DNA of 64,000 bases from Haliscomenobacter sp040403615 (GCF_040403615.1 NZ_JBBAKG010000016.1:1-64000); one strand, 5' to 3'; shown: positions 53,693 through 62,492, numbered from the stretch's first letter. A program made the numbers and translations. Notes: generated by a model not told the origin, from the sequence alone.

Positions 53693-54034
53693 CTAAACAG
53701 TCAGCTCCACCCCAAACCTAGCCTGGATTTCCTGTCTCAACTCAGCTACATCCAGCAGTTCTTTGTAACGCTCCAAACGATAGAATTCATTGAGCAGGGT
53801 GTCAATGATGATTGCTTTGGTATCTTCGGAGGCAAGTATTTCAGCATAGGGGATCACCAACCATAAAAAAATATCGCTTTTATATTTCCTTACGCTAGTC
53901 TGACTCTTTTCTGTTCTAGCTACCAATGTGATGTACAGGTTACAACTTGTCAAATCTTTTAACAAATCATTGATCCAGACTAAATCAATTTTTTGGTAGG
54001 ATTTTTCGTCTACATTGCCGTTGACTAGAATCAT
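53693..54034 (-). CDS. Uncharacterised protein, third gene of a trio
   Basis: 113 residues. ILVNGNVDEKSYQKIDLVWI, then NDLLKDLTSCNLYITLVART, reads as an alpha/beta protein with a polar C-terminus (EIQARFGVELTV). No signal peptide or known motif. It is read from the same strand as two further small genes upstream (54061-54504, 54507-54845), with 26 bases to the nearest, which makes a three-gene operon. Function unknown. Confidence 0.5.
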   Translation of the reverse strand: MILVNGNVDEKSYQKIDLVWINDLLKDLTSCNLYITLVARTEKSQTSVRKYKSDIFLWLVIPYAEILASEDTKAIIIDTLLNEFYRLERYKELLDVAELRQEIQARFGVELTV

Positions 54035-54060
54035 TTTGTACTTTTTTTAGCAATTTATCC

Positions 54061-54504
54061 CTAAACACCACCTACTTCTTCATCGATAACCACCAATTCA
54101 TCAATCATCTTTTGCATATCTGTTAAGCTGAGTTGTTGAAGCAACCATGCTTCGATCAGAAGTAGACTGATTTGTTCAGCTTCGTTGGTCAGCACCAAAT
54201 CAATGACCAATTCCTCTACACGATCTTCACGTTCAGGCATTACGGCTTGATCCAGCCAGGCTTTAATGTCCACCTCAGCAACTGCCTCGGAGGGGTCAAC
54301 CTGGATAATGCGTAAAGCTCGGTCTACTCCGGGGACATAAGCGGTAAACATCGGATTGCCGTCCATTCTTTTTTCATTCAAGAAAGGGCGAAAAGTGTAC
54401 TGCTTGGCGCTGAGCAATTGCTCAAATAAGCGCTGCCAGCGGGCCTTTGCCAAGAGGTATACTCGGCGGTTTTCTAGAAAAGTGGCATAAAGTACTTGTC
54501 CCAT
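54061..54504 (-). CDS. Uncharacterised protein, second gene of a trio
   Basis: 147 residues from the ATG at 54504 (MGQVLYATFLENRRVYLLAK). Acidic, with a helical tail rich in Glu, Leu and Ile (SLLLIEAWLLQQLSLTDMQK, MIDELVVIDEEVGGV). It starts two bases after the stop of the membrane-anchored gene. No family recognised. The acidic C-terminus and tight spacing suggest interaction with its neighbours. Confidence 0.5.
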   Translation of the reverse strand: MGQVLYATFLENRRVYLLAKARWQRLFEQLLSAKQYTFRPFLNEKRMDGNPMFTAYVPGVDRALRIIQVDPSEAVAEVDIKAWLDQAVMPEREDRVEELVIDLVLTNEAEQISLLLIEAWLLQQLSLTDMQKMIDELVVIDEEVGGV

Positions 54505-54506
54505 TT

Positions 54507-54845
54507 TTACCCTATTAAATACCAGATAATGAAAAGCAACAAAAAAATGCCAAAGGCAGTTCCGCTCCAAATTTCAATGTCGACTCGTTCATGCTTTGTT
54601 TTGCGATTCAAGAACGATATGTCACTTGGAGCATTTTCCCCGTCTTGCACGTTTTCAATGAAGCGTTGAGCTTGTTTGAACTGTTTTTCCCTATCTTTTA
54701 GTTCCTTTTTGCTCAGCTTCGATTTTAACAACTCTAATAATCTTAGTCCATCTTTTTTGCTAAGTGGCTCATCTTGCGCCCAAGTTACTGACTCTTCCAG
54801 GTTTTCCCCTTGGGCTTGAATTCTTCCACGGTGAGGTTTAGTCAT
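54507..54845 (-). CDS. Small tail-anchored membrane protein, first gene of a trio
   Basis: 112 residues: a hydrophilic, helical body (RGRIQAQGENLEESVTWAQD, LSKKDGLRLLELLKSKLSKK) and a single hydrophobic C-terminal helix (GTAFGIFLLLFIIWYLIG), so it is tail-anchored with the body in the cytoplasm. Related N-terminal text occurs, from memory, in accessory islands of other Bacteroidota. It heads the trio. Confidence 0.55.
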   Translation of the reverse strand: MTKPHRGRIQAQGENLEESVTWAQDEPLSKKDGLRLLELLKSKLSKKELKDREKQFKQAQRFIENVQDGENAPSDISFLNRKTKHERVDIEIWSGTAFGIFLLLFIIWYLIG

Positions 54846-55034
54846 AAGCGTTTTTAATAAGGCAATTTAGAAATTTATTTTATTGAACACAATAGCTATT
54901 AGCCATAGTTCCACTTTGATGCGTGAAGTTTGTTTTTCTTCAGCATTTCCTTAGTTTTGTTCAACGTCAAATGCAACACAAATCTGCTAATTTAAATTTT
55001 AAATTGCAAATTTATTTTACAAATATTTTCTAAA

Positions 55035-55370
55035 ATGGTTGATGAAGGTTTTGCCGAACGCCTCAAAATACTGGCCAAAAGGTTAGATTTGAAACAGCAC
55101 AACATCTACAAAGACATGGGCACCAGTTCTGCCCGGGTCAGCAATGTATTTAACTCGGCCAACAACCCCAGCTATGAATTTCTGCAAAGCTTTCTTAGTG
55201 CCTATCCCAATGTCAATGCCAATTGGTTGCTTTTGGGGAAAGGCGAGATGTTGTTCAACGACAATGAATTACGGGAACCCGATGAAAGAAAATGGTCTAC
55301 CCCTGATTTGCGCAAGAGAATCGAGCGGGTTGAGGATTTTTTGAAGGGGAAATTTGAGGATTTTGAGTAG
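55035..55370 (+). CDS. Helix-turn-helix regulator (XRE-like)
   Basis: 111 residues. LKILAKRLDLKQHNIYKDMG, then SSARVSNVFNSANNPSYEFL, gives an XRE-type helix-turn-helix, followed by NANWLLLGKGEMLF, a signature of the phage-repressor-like 'LLxGxGxM' family. The C-terminal RKRIERVEDFLKGKFED is a short coiled coil. It may control nearby genes or be a prophage-type remnant. Divergent from the trio. Confidence 0.8.
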   Translation: MVDEGFAERLKILAKRLDLKQHNIYKDMGTSSARVSNVFNSANNPSYEFLQSFLSAYPNVNANWLLLGKGEMLFNDNELREPDERKWSTPDLRKRIERVEDFLKGKFEDFE

Positions 55371-55501
55371 GTGGCTTTGCTACAGCCGCAGATTTTTGAA
55401 AAAAAGGCTGATACCCAGCCAGAGTACCCCACAGCAAACCGCTCGAAAATCCCATAATAGTAGCTGAGAAATCCTCCTCTGGAATCGCTTCCAAAGCTTC
55501 C

Positions 55502-55559
55502 GTTTAACATTGCCTTCATTCTTGGCATTGCGTGCCGAACGAAGGTTTAGTTGTTAGCA
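55502..55559 (-). repeat. attC-like recombination site 1
   Basis: 58 bp. Read on the minus strand it starts TGCTAAC (R''-like), contains CCTTCGTTCGGCA, a short loop and TGCCAAGAATGAAGG, and ends GTTAAAC, a perfect match to GTTRRRY (R'). The two halves fold into a stem with one mismatched pair and a two-base bulge, as integron attC sites do. It lies directly downstream of the DUF4272 gene in the orientation a cassette requires. It is the same length as 62435-62492. Confidence 0.6.
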
Positions 55560-55569
55560 CCAGTTTTTC

Positions 55570-56262
55570 TTATGTATCAGTTGATACTTTGTCCCATTCG
55601 TCAGCGTAAATAGTTACCCAATTTATTGCATAATGTCTTTCCATAATCATACTCAAATCCAAACTTGCAGGCATTGGTTGATTATTTAAGTTAGCGTTTC
55701 TTGTCGCCCAATGTAGTCTATAAATCAAGTCTAATGCGTCAAGTATTTCTGTTGTCGGTCTAACAATTGCAGTTTTAATAAATTCACTTGGGTCAGTAAG
55801 AAATTTAGGAAGTCGTGATACAATTTCTGGTATCTCAACCTGTTCTGTCGGCAATTCTAATTTGTCAACTTTGTTGATTGTCCAAAGTAATAACCATACT
55901 CCTTCTGAACGCCAAGAAATATTTGCAGTTTCTTGGTCTGTAAGTTCTTCTTTTTGAAATAGCACTTTCTCGTCTGGCGAAACTTTGTCCCAAAGTGAAT
56001 TTGTTTTTAGAAAGTCAATAACGTTATCTCTTTCGTCAGGAACTTCGGAAAAGTATACTAAATAAACCAAAACTAAAATTCGTTCTGCAATTTCTTGGGC
56101 TGTTCTGATTTTTACTTCACTCTCTTCTTCGATTAATGGTAAGTGGTCTATGAATGGAATATTCAAAGATTTCAAGTGTTTTTCAGTTTGCTTTTTTCTC
56201 TGTTCAGCCGTTTTTGGATTATTTCCATTGTCGGGCTTTTTAAAAATGTCAAATATTCCCAT
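55570..56262 (-). CDS. DUF4272 protein
   Basis: 230 residues. The full family text is present: NIPFIDHLPLIEEESEVKIR, ISWRSEGVWLLLWTINKVDK, ILDALDLIYRLHWATRNANL, IMERHYAINWVTIYADEWDK and the terminal VSTDT. Cytoplasmic, of unknown function, common in variable genome regions. An attC-like site follows its stop by eight bases, so it behaves like an integron-type cassette gene. Interval 56263-56512 has no gene. Confidence 0.9.
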   Translation of the reverse strand: MGIFDIFKKPDNGNNPKTAEQRKKQTEKHLKSLNIPFIDHLPLIEEESEVKIRTAQEIAERILVLVYLVYFSEVPDERDNVIDFLKTNSLWDKVSPDEKVLFQKEELTDQETANISWRSEGVWLLLWTINKVDKLELPTEQVEIPEIVSRLPKFLTDPSEFIKTAIVRPTTEILDALDLIYRLHWATRNANLNNQPMPASLDLSMIMERHYAINWVTIYADEWDKVSTDT

Positions 56263-56512
56263 TGTTCTATTGGTGTCGTTTTAAAATTGGTGCTCACGAG
56301 CAGGGATTTGTGCAGGTGTGGAATTAGTATTCCGTCCGCCCACAACCGCTGCTGATTGAAAATATGAAGTTGAAGTTAAGAACTAAACCCAAAGTTGTTT
56401 GTCCAGCCCGAACTGAAGATTGGCTTTTACTGCTGCTGATTGTACTTCCGTTCAGCCCCACTTTTGGCAATACCCATGTTGGGCGTTCGTGCTTCGAATT
56501 ATACGTTTTTTG

Positions 56513-56863
56513 TCAGCCTATTTGTTGTCCAATAAACAGAAGTGTCTTTGTCATTGGTATAACGAGATGGATTTCCCTCATGCCATAATTTTGGTCAAAA
56601 GGTTCTTTAAATTTAATTCCATTTAAGTTGTCTTTTATGTAATTCCATATAGACTGAAGATCATCTACTTCAAGATAAAACTCCATTTCTCCGATTTCTT
56701 TGCCTGCTCTTAAAATGTGAATTGTCAGATTGTCTTTTTGTAAAATGACGTATGTTTTGTCGTCACGAATAATTTCAAATCTAAGCAAGTCAATAAAAAA
56801 TGATACGGTCTTGACAATGTCAATCGAAGGTATCATTGGACTCAAATGTTTTGCTTTGTACAT
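56513..56863 (-). CDS. VOC-family (glyoxalase/bleomycin-resistance fold) protein
   Basis: 116 residues from the ATG at 56863 (MYKAKHLSPMIPSIDIVKTV). The betaalphabetabetabeta module is seen in VSFFIDLLRFEIIRDDKTYV and GEMEFYLEVDDLQSIWNYIK. One VOC half; metal ligands His/Glu are partly present, so metal use is uncertain. It probably acts as a dimer on a small molecule. Its stop is followed by a stretch that could be a third, poorer attC-like site (56420-56512). Confidence 0.8.
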   Translation of the reverse strand: MYKAKHLSPMIPSIDIVKTVSFFIDLLRFEIIRDDKTYVILQKDNLTIHILRAGKEIGEMEFYLEVDDLQSIWNYIKDNLNGIKFKEPFDQNYGMREIHLVIPMTKTLLFIGQQIG

Positions 56864-57113
56864 AATTGAGTTTTTTTCAGCGAATAAGTTTCTTTTAAAT
56901 TGACAATGTCTTGTGTCCTTTTGTAAAAAACACGCGACGTCAAACAGCATGACCGCCAACGCGCTTCAGCTTTACGAAGTTCCGAAAAAGAATGAAGCGA
57001 AGCGAGCATTTCATTTCAGCACTTGTCTAAATTTGGGGGTGAAGGCGAAAACGAGGCCATTTTAACCCAAATAAGGCACGAAAAGCGGAGCTTTGAAGTG
57101 AGTTTGTAATTTT

Positions 57114-57160
57114 TAAAAATAAGTGCTCATTTTGCCAAAAATATCAGATAAGGCACTTAA
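57114..57160 (+). repeat. MITE-like family P2, half copy
   Basis: AAAAATAAGTGCTCAT, TTTGCCAAAAATATCAGAT, AAGGCACTTAAAA. It matches one arm of the full copy at 33166-33281, and its continuation (AGATAAG.CACTT.AAA) matches the inner part read on the other strand. The 590-base interval 56864-57453 holds no other recognisable feature. Confidence 0.6.
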
Positions 57161-57453
57161 AACTAGGTATCGTGTTTGTTCCTTTCTGGCTCGCATCAAC
57201 GGTACTTAATTATTGGGCATTTACCGCTACTCTATCAAGCCATGCCCCATTTCCCACGATTGAGGATTTTCTTTAGCAAAAACAGGAAATTATTCTGTTA
57301 TACAAAAAAAAGCAAAAAAAAACGATGCTCTGTTTAGATTTTGCCCAACTTTCTTTGTCTTTTACATCAACAAAGAGACATTTGTGCAAAAGCCCATGAT
57401 TTTTTATTTACTTCAAGTCTATTTTATCAAGTCAATGCCAAAACCTGCCAAAA

Positions 57454-60400
57454 ATGACATCCAAACTTTACGCTTTTTCACTTGCCTTGATAGGTTTAGC
57501 CTGGTTTGCCTTAATGCCTAAAGTGCTTAACCCAAAGGGTACACCAACTACTGCCACCGAATTTCGCCTCGTCCAGGACGAAGCCCTTGGTACAATATCC
57601 GTTTTTACGGCCAAAGGCAAAACGCCTGTTTTGACCCAAAATGCCAAAGCCGATTTTCGACCTTTTTTACATCCCATTGTCGCTCCAGATGGCAATGGCG
57701 TTCTGACCGAATACAGTCCCGGCCACCACAAACACCAAACTGGTATTTATTGGGGTTTCACCCGGGTCAACGGGAGGGATTATTTTCACCACCCCGAAGG
57801 AGATTATTGGCGCCGGGTTTCGGCTACGGTCATCAAAGCGAAGGGCCCGGAGGTGAAATGGGAAACCGTGTATGACCTGCTCGATGAAAAGGGCAATACC
57901 GTACTGACCGAAACCCAAACCTGGACCATGCGGGAGCAGGACGGCAAGTACCTTCTGGATCTGGAATGGGCGGGCGAAGCCCAAACCGACGTAACCATCG
58001 GCAAGTACGATTATGGAGGCCTGTTTGTGCGCATGCCCTGGAAAGAAGGCATCAAAGGTGAAGTGATCAATGCGGCGCGGCAACGCAACGAAAAAGCCGA
58101 AGGTCAACGTGCTGGCTGGGTCGATGTAGGCATGCAAATTGAAGGGCGGAACGACTGGGCGCACATCGCGATTTTGGAACACCCTGAAAACAAAGGTTTC
58201 CCCCAGAACTGGCGGGTAGACGGGCAATTGGGCATCGGCCCGGCCCGGGCTCGTACAGCCGATTGGCAAATCCCCAAAGGTAAGGTGGAAGTCATCAAAT
58301 ACGAACTTGTTGTGTACACTGGCACCCTCAATGATGTGAAAATGAACAGCATCTGGAGTGCCTACAGCGGCCAGGATATGATGTATTCGCTGTGGGGCAT
58401 TGCGCAAGCCGAAGGCCGAGACGCCAAGTTTTTGAGCCCCGAAGAAGCCGTTAAGGCGATGACGCTCAAAGAAGGGTTTAAAGTAAATACCTGGGCTTCC
58501 GAACCGATGATGACCCAGCCGATGGCTTTTTGCTGGGACGACCGTGGCCGACTCTGGGTGGCGGAAAACTGCGACTACGAATCGCGTGGCTATGGCTTTT
58601 CCAAAGCTGGTAATAGCCGCATTTTGATTCTGGAAGACACCGATCACGATGGAGTAGCCGATTCCAAAAAAGTATTTTTAGAAGGCATTGCCTTTCCAGC
58701 CGCCATCGCGGTGGGCTTTGATGGCCTGTTTTTGGGCGCACCACCCAACCTGCTTTTTGTACCCGACAAAAACCACGACGATGTAGCCGATATGGACAAC
58801 ATTGAAGTACGCCTGACGGGTTGGGGCATCCGCGATCGGCATGAGACCTTGAACAGTTTACATTGGGGTCCCGATGGCTGGTTGTATGGTTGTCAGGGCT
58901 TTGCTACGCCTTCCAAAGTGCGCAAACCGACCGGCAAAGGCCGGATTTACAAGCACAACGACCCTTTTCCTGAAGACATCCTCAATGGGGAGGGAGTTGA
59001 CATCAATGGTGGAGTATGGCGCTACCATCCGACTAAGGACAAATTTGAAGTTGTCGCCCACGGCTTCAGCAATCCCTGGGGAATTGATTACGACGCCAAG
59101 GGGCAATTGTTCATCAGCGCCTGCGTCATCCCGCACATGTGGCACATCATACCCGGTGGGGTTTACCATCGCCAGGGTGGGCAGCATTTCAATCCTTATT
59201 TGTACAGCGACATTCGCACCATTGCGGAGCACAGCCACCGTTCGGCGCATGGGGGCGCCAGGGTGTATCAGTCCGATGCTTTTCCAGCAGAACATCGGGG
59301 GCGAATTTTTATGGCCAACATTCACGAACACGCCGTTTTGTCGGATATTTTGGAACCCAAAGGCTCAGGTTTTGTGGCCAAACACGGCGACGACCTGCTC
59401 CTGGCCAACAATGCGCAATGGGTAGGCTTCAGCATGGAAGTTGGCCCCGATGGTGGCGTGTACGTGCTGGACTGGCACGATGCCGATATTTGTGGCAAAG
59501 AGGTATTGAATGGGGAAACCGGGCGGGTGTTCCGAATCATGCCGGCTACTTCATTGGCCCAAAACTGGGAAGGCCGCTACAGTGATTTGTCCAAATTGTC
59601 GGATGTGCAACTGGTCGAATTGCAAAAAAGCCCCAGCGATTGGCATTCCCGCCGGGCCAGATTGATTTTGCAGGGCCGGGCGAGCAAAATGGCTTTGGAC
59701 AAAACTGCCGTTGCCAACTTGCAAAGCATTTTTCAAAGCCAGGCCAATCCAGACTACCGGCTCCGTGCCCTATGGAGCTTGCACACTACTGGCAACCTGA
59801 CTGCAAGCGCTCTACTCAGCTCACTCAACGATGCCGATCTGTACATTCGCGCCTGGTCGATTCAGCTGTTGTGTGAAGACAAAACACCCTCCGCTGCGGC
59901 CTTGGACAAGTTTGTAGCCCTGGCTAAGGCAGACCCTTCCCCCGTGGTCAGGCTCTACCTGGCTTCGGCCATGCAGCGCCTCGACAACGAATCCGCCTGG
60001 AAAATTACTGAACAATTGGTCAAACACGGTGAAGACCAGGCCGACCACAACGTGCCCAAAATGATCTGGTTTGGCCTGGAACCACTGGTAAAAGCCAATC
60101 CCAATCGGGCGCTGGCACTGGCTGCACAATCCGAAATCCCCCTGATCTCCCGGTACATAGCCCGGCGCATCGTGGATGCCAATACACCCGAGGTGTTGAT
60201 CAGTGCCCTGGAAAAGAACCCCAAGCAGAGATTGACCCTGTTGGAAGGCATGCGCGACGGCCTAGATGGTAGAACCGACTTGAAAGCGCCCAACAATTGG
60301 GCAGCGCTGTACGCCAAATTGCGGCAGGTCAAAGGCCCCACCCAAGACCTGGCCATGCAAATTGCCCAACGTTTTGGCGATACCGAGGCCAGCCAAAAGG

Positions 60401-61284
60401 CCTTGATTACCCTCAAAAATAAAAATGCACCGCTTGCGCAGCGGCAGCAGGCCTTACAACTCATCGCCGCGCGCAAACGGCCTGAATTGTTGCCGGAAAT
60501 CCCCACACTGCTCAATGAAACAGGCTTGCGGCTGGACGTGATTCAAGCCATTGCGGATTACGATCAGGAATCCCTGGCTAAATTGCTGATCAGCAAATAC
60601 CCGGATTTCAATGCTGCCGAAAAACAGCAGGCCATTCAAACCCTTTCTTCGCGGCCCCGGTACGGCTGGCAACTGACCCAGGCCTTGAAAGACGAGACCA
60701 TTCCCAAGCGGGATGTGCCCCCCTATGCTGCCCGGCAATTGTTGCGGGTAGTGGGCAGCGGGTTCATCGAGGTATGGGGCCCGATTGAGCAGGAACCTTC
60801 GCTGGAAAAGGCTTATTCGAAATACCAGCGCATGATCACCGAAAAGGCGCTACTTTCGGCCAATGCCGCCAAGGGTGAGCTGCTTTTTCAAGCAGTTTGT
60901 GGGTCTTGTCATAAAATGTATGGCAAAGGCGGCAACATCGGCCCCGACTTGACGGGTTCGAACCGCGCCAACCTGGACTACCTCCTGTTCAACGTCCTGA
61001 ATCCAAGCGGAGAAATCCAGGATGATTACAAATTGGTCGTGCTGACTACCCGAGATGGACGGACGTATTCGGGCAACGTGGTTTCTGAAAATGAACGCCA
61101 ATTGACCTTCCGTACCGTAGGACTGGAGGCTGTGGTGCTCGACAAATCGTCGATTCAATCCCGAGAAGTGATGCCGACTTCGCTGATGCCGGTGGGGCTG
61201 TTTGATCCGCTTGCAGAGGCAGAGGTGCTGGATTTGGTGAAATTTTTGCGGACGACGGAACCGATGAAAGCAGTGAAGAAATAA
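57454..61284 (+). CDS. DUF6807 (PmoA-like) / propeller / HEAT / cytochrome c fusion
   Basis: 1276 residues. A short hydrophobic N-terminus acts as signal. Domains in order: DUF6807 PmoA-like (about 35-320, PGHHKHQTGIYWGFTRVNGR); a PVC-type sorbosone-dehydrogenase-like propeller (about 330-700, GFKVNTWASEPMMTQPMAF, NSLHWGPDGWLYGCQGF); HEAT-like helical repeats (about 705-1110); and a C-terminal cytochrome c with CGSCH at about 1149-1153 and GGNIGPDLTGSNRANLDYLL. It is periplasmic. The haem and propeller suggest electron-transfer-linked sugar or alcohol oxidation; the exact reaction is unknown. The TIM-barrel gene follows after 76 bases. Confidence 0.9.
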   Translation: MTSKLYAFSLALIGLAWFALMPKVLNPKGTPTTATEFRLVQDEALGTISVFTAKGKTPVLTQNAKADFRPFLHPIVAPDGNGVLTEYSPGHHKHQTGIYWGFTRVNGRDYFHHPEGDYWRRVSATVIKAKGPEVKWETVYDLLDEKGNTVLTETQTWTMREQDGKYLLDLEWAGEAQTDVTIGKYDYGGLFVRMPWKEGIKGEVINAARQRNEKAEGQRAGWVDVGMQIEGRNDWAHIAILEHPENKGFPQNWRVDGQLGIGPARARTADWQIPKGKVEVIKYELVVYTGTLNDVKMNSIWSAYSGQDMMYSLWGIAQAEGRDAKFLSPEEAVKAMTLKEGFKVNTWASEPMMTQPMAFCWDDRGRLWVAENCDYESRGYGFSKAGNSRILILEDTDHDGVADSKKVFLEGIAFPAAIAVGFDGLFLGAPPNLLFVPDKNHDDVADMDNIEVRLTGWGIRDRHETLNSLHWGPDGWLYGCQGFATPSKVRKPTGKGRIYKHNDPFPEDILNGEGVDINGGVWRYHPTKDKFEVVAHGFSNPWGIDYDAKGQLFISACVIPHMWHIIPGGVYHRQGGQHFNPYLYSDIRTIAEHSHRSAHGGARVYQSDAFPAEHRGRIFMANIHEHAVLSDILEPKGSGFVAKHGDDLLLANNAQWVGFSMEVGPDGGVYVLDWHDADICGKEVLNGETGRVFRIMPATSLAQNWEGRYSDLSKLSDVQLVELQKSPSDWHSRRARLILQGRASKMALDKTAVANLQSIFQSQANPDYRLRALWSLHTTGNLTASALLSSLNDADLYIRAWSIQLLCEDKTPSAAALDKFVALAKADPSPVVRLYLASAMQRLDNESAWKITEQLVKHGEDQADHNVPKMIWFGLEPLVKANPNRALALAAQSEIPLISRYIARRIVDANTPEVLISALEKNPKQRLTLLEGMRDGLDGRTDLKAPNNWAALYAKLRQVKGPTQDLAMQIAQRFGDTEASQKALITLKNKNAPLAQRQQALQLIAARKRPELLPEIPTLLNETGLRLDVIQAIADYDQESLAKLLISKYPDFNAAEKQQAIQTLSSRPRYGWQLTQALKDETIPKRDVPPYAARQLLRVVGSGFIEVWGPIEQEPSLEKAYSKYQRMITEKALLSANAAKGELLFQAVCGSCHKMYGKGGNIGPDLTGSNRANLDYLLFNVLNPSGEIQDDYKLVVLTTRDGRTYSGNVVSENERQLTFRTVGLEAVVLDKSSIQSREVMPTSLMPVGLFDPLAEAEVLDLVKFLRTTEPMKAVKK

Positions 61285-61319
61285 ATGCGGGTAGTTATTT
61301 CTTTCTAGTTCATGAGCGT

Positions 61320-61327
61320 TATATTTG
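61320..61327 (+). promoter_or_regulatory. -7 box upstream of the TIM-barrel gene
   Basis: TATATTTG matches TAnnTTTG, 33 bases before the ATG at 61361. It could let the gene be transcribed apart from the large fusion gene. Confidence 0.45.
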
Positions 61328-61360
61328 ATTACATCATCATCAACATTCAATCCTTATTCA

Positions 61361-62320
61361 ATGAAAAAAATCAATCTCTGCATCATTTTGGCCACAGCAA
61401 TATTACTTGGCTGCGAGCCCAAAACCAATCCAAAACCAGATATGAACATATCATTGGCACAGTGGTCCTTACACAAAAGCTTCTTTGGTGACGCCTTGAA
61501 TGGCGACTGGGGAGCCTTTGAAAGACTTTTAAAACAAAATCCAGATTCCCTGCTGCAAGGAAAACTCAATCCTGACGATTTTCCCAAAATAGCAGCTGGC
61601 TATGGCGTAAACACCATTGAGCTGGTCAATACCTTTTACTTCTCAAAAGCCAAAGACATGGCCTATTGGGAGGGTTTCAAAAAGAAATGTGATGAAGCCG
61701 GCGTCAAAGTGGGGCTGATCATGTGCGATGCCTTGGGCGACTTGGGCAATGCAGACTCAGTAGCCAGGCAAAAAGCGGTAGAAAACCATTACGATTGGGT
61801 GAAAATAGCCAAGTATTTGGGAGCTCCCACCATCAGAGTAAATGCGGCGGGAACCGGAACACCAGAAGAAGTTGCTAAAAACGCTGCCGATGGTCTTAAA
61901 AAACTGGGCGAGTATGGCGCAAAAGAAGGAATAAACGTGGTGGTTGAAAACCATGGCGGATATTCCTCTGACGGCTCATGGTTGGCTGGCGTAATGAAAA
62001 CGGTAAACCTGGAGAACGTAGGAACATTACCCGATTTTGGCAATTTCTGCCTTGAAAGAGGCCCTGACGGATGCTTGAAAGAATACGACCGCTACAAAGG
62101 CATCGCCGAACTGATGCCCTACGCTAAAGGGGTAAGCGCCAAAACCCACGTTTTTGACAAGGATGGGAACGAAGCAGAAATGGATTATGCCCGAATCCTG
62201 AAAATTGTAAAAGACGCTGGCTTTAAAGGCAATATCGGTATTGAGTTTGAAGGCACCGAGGTATCAGAAGACGAAGGCATAAAAGCTACCAAGGCTTTGA
62301 TTGAGAAGATTTTGAAGTGA
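61361..62320 (+). CDS. Xylose-isomerase-like TIM-barrel epimerase/isomerase, lipoprotein
   Basis: 319 residues from the ATG at 61361. The lipobox TAILLGC (Cys16) predicts export and a lipid anchor. It has the AP-endonuclease-2/xylose isomerase-like barrel: AAGYGVNTIELVNTFYFSKA, INVVVENHGGYSSDGSWLAG, NVGTLPDFGNFCLERGPDG and KGNIGIEFEGTEVSEDEGIK (metal-binding Glu, Asp, His and Glu). It is likely a sugar or keto-sugar isomerase/epimerase in the periplasm, working with the haem-bearing fusion protein directly upstream. Confidence 0.88.
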   Translation: MKKINLCIILATAILLGCEPKTNPKPDMNISLAQWSLHKSFFGDALNGDWGAFERLLKQNPDSLLQGKLNPDDFPKIAAGYGVNTIELVNTFYFSKAKDMAYWEGFKKKCDEAGVKVGLIMCDALGDLGNADSVARQKAVENHYDWVKIAKYLGAPTIRVNAAGTGTPEEVAKNAADGLKKLGEYGAKEGINVVVENHGGYSSDGSWLAGVMKTVNLENVGTLPDFGNFCLERGPDGCLKEYDRYKGIAELMPYAKGVSAKTHVFDKDGNEAEMDYARILKIVKDAGFKGNIGIEFEGTEVSEDEGIKATKALIEKILK

Positions 62321-62434
62321 GTTTGTAGTGGTGAATTTATACAACGGTCGAGGCTTTGTGCAGACAGGGCATTGTTGTTTGACAATCCCATAATAAATAA
62401 GTAATCCTCCAATAGGATTGCTACCGAAAGTTGC

Positions 62435-62492
62435 GTTCAACAGAGCCTTCATTCTTGGCATTGCATGCCGAACGAAGGCTCTGTTGTTAGTT
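62435..62492 (-). repeat. attC-like recombination site 2
   Basis: 58 bp. On the minus strand AACTAAC is followed by AACAGAGCCTTCGTTCGGCA, a short loop, TGCCAAGAATGAAGGCTCT and GTTGAAC (GTTRRRY). The outer arm AACAGAGCC pairs exactly with GGCTCTGTT; the inner stem is nearly identical to site 1. It follows the stop of the membrane-protein gene by 19 bases. Confidence 0.6.

Noticed and set aside
55202..55528. 108-codon minus ORF over the XRE gene and attC-like site
   Set aside because: Only the first 25 codons resemble the matching ORF at 62264-62461, and that similarity is explained by the shared repeat; the rest is antisense of the regulator.
57667..58647. 326-codon minus ORF opposite the DUF6807 fusion
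   Set aside because: Shadow ORF; the plus strand carries continuous domain text.
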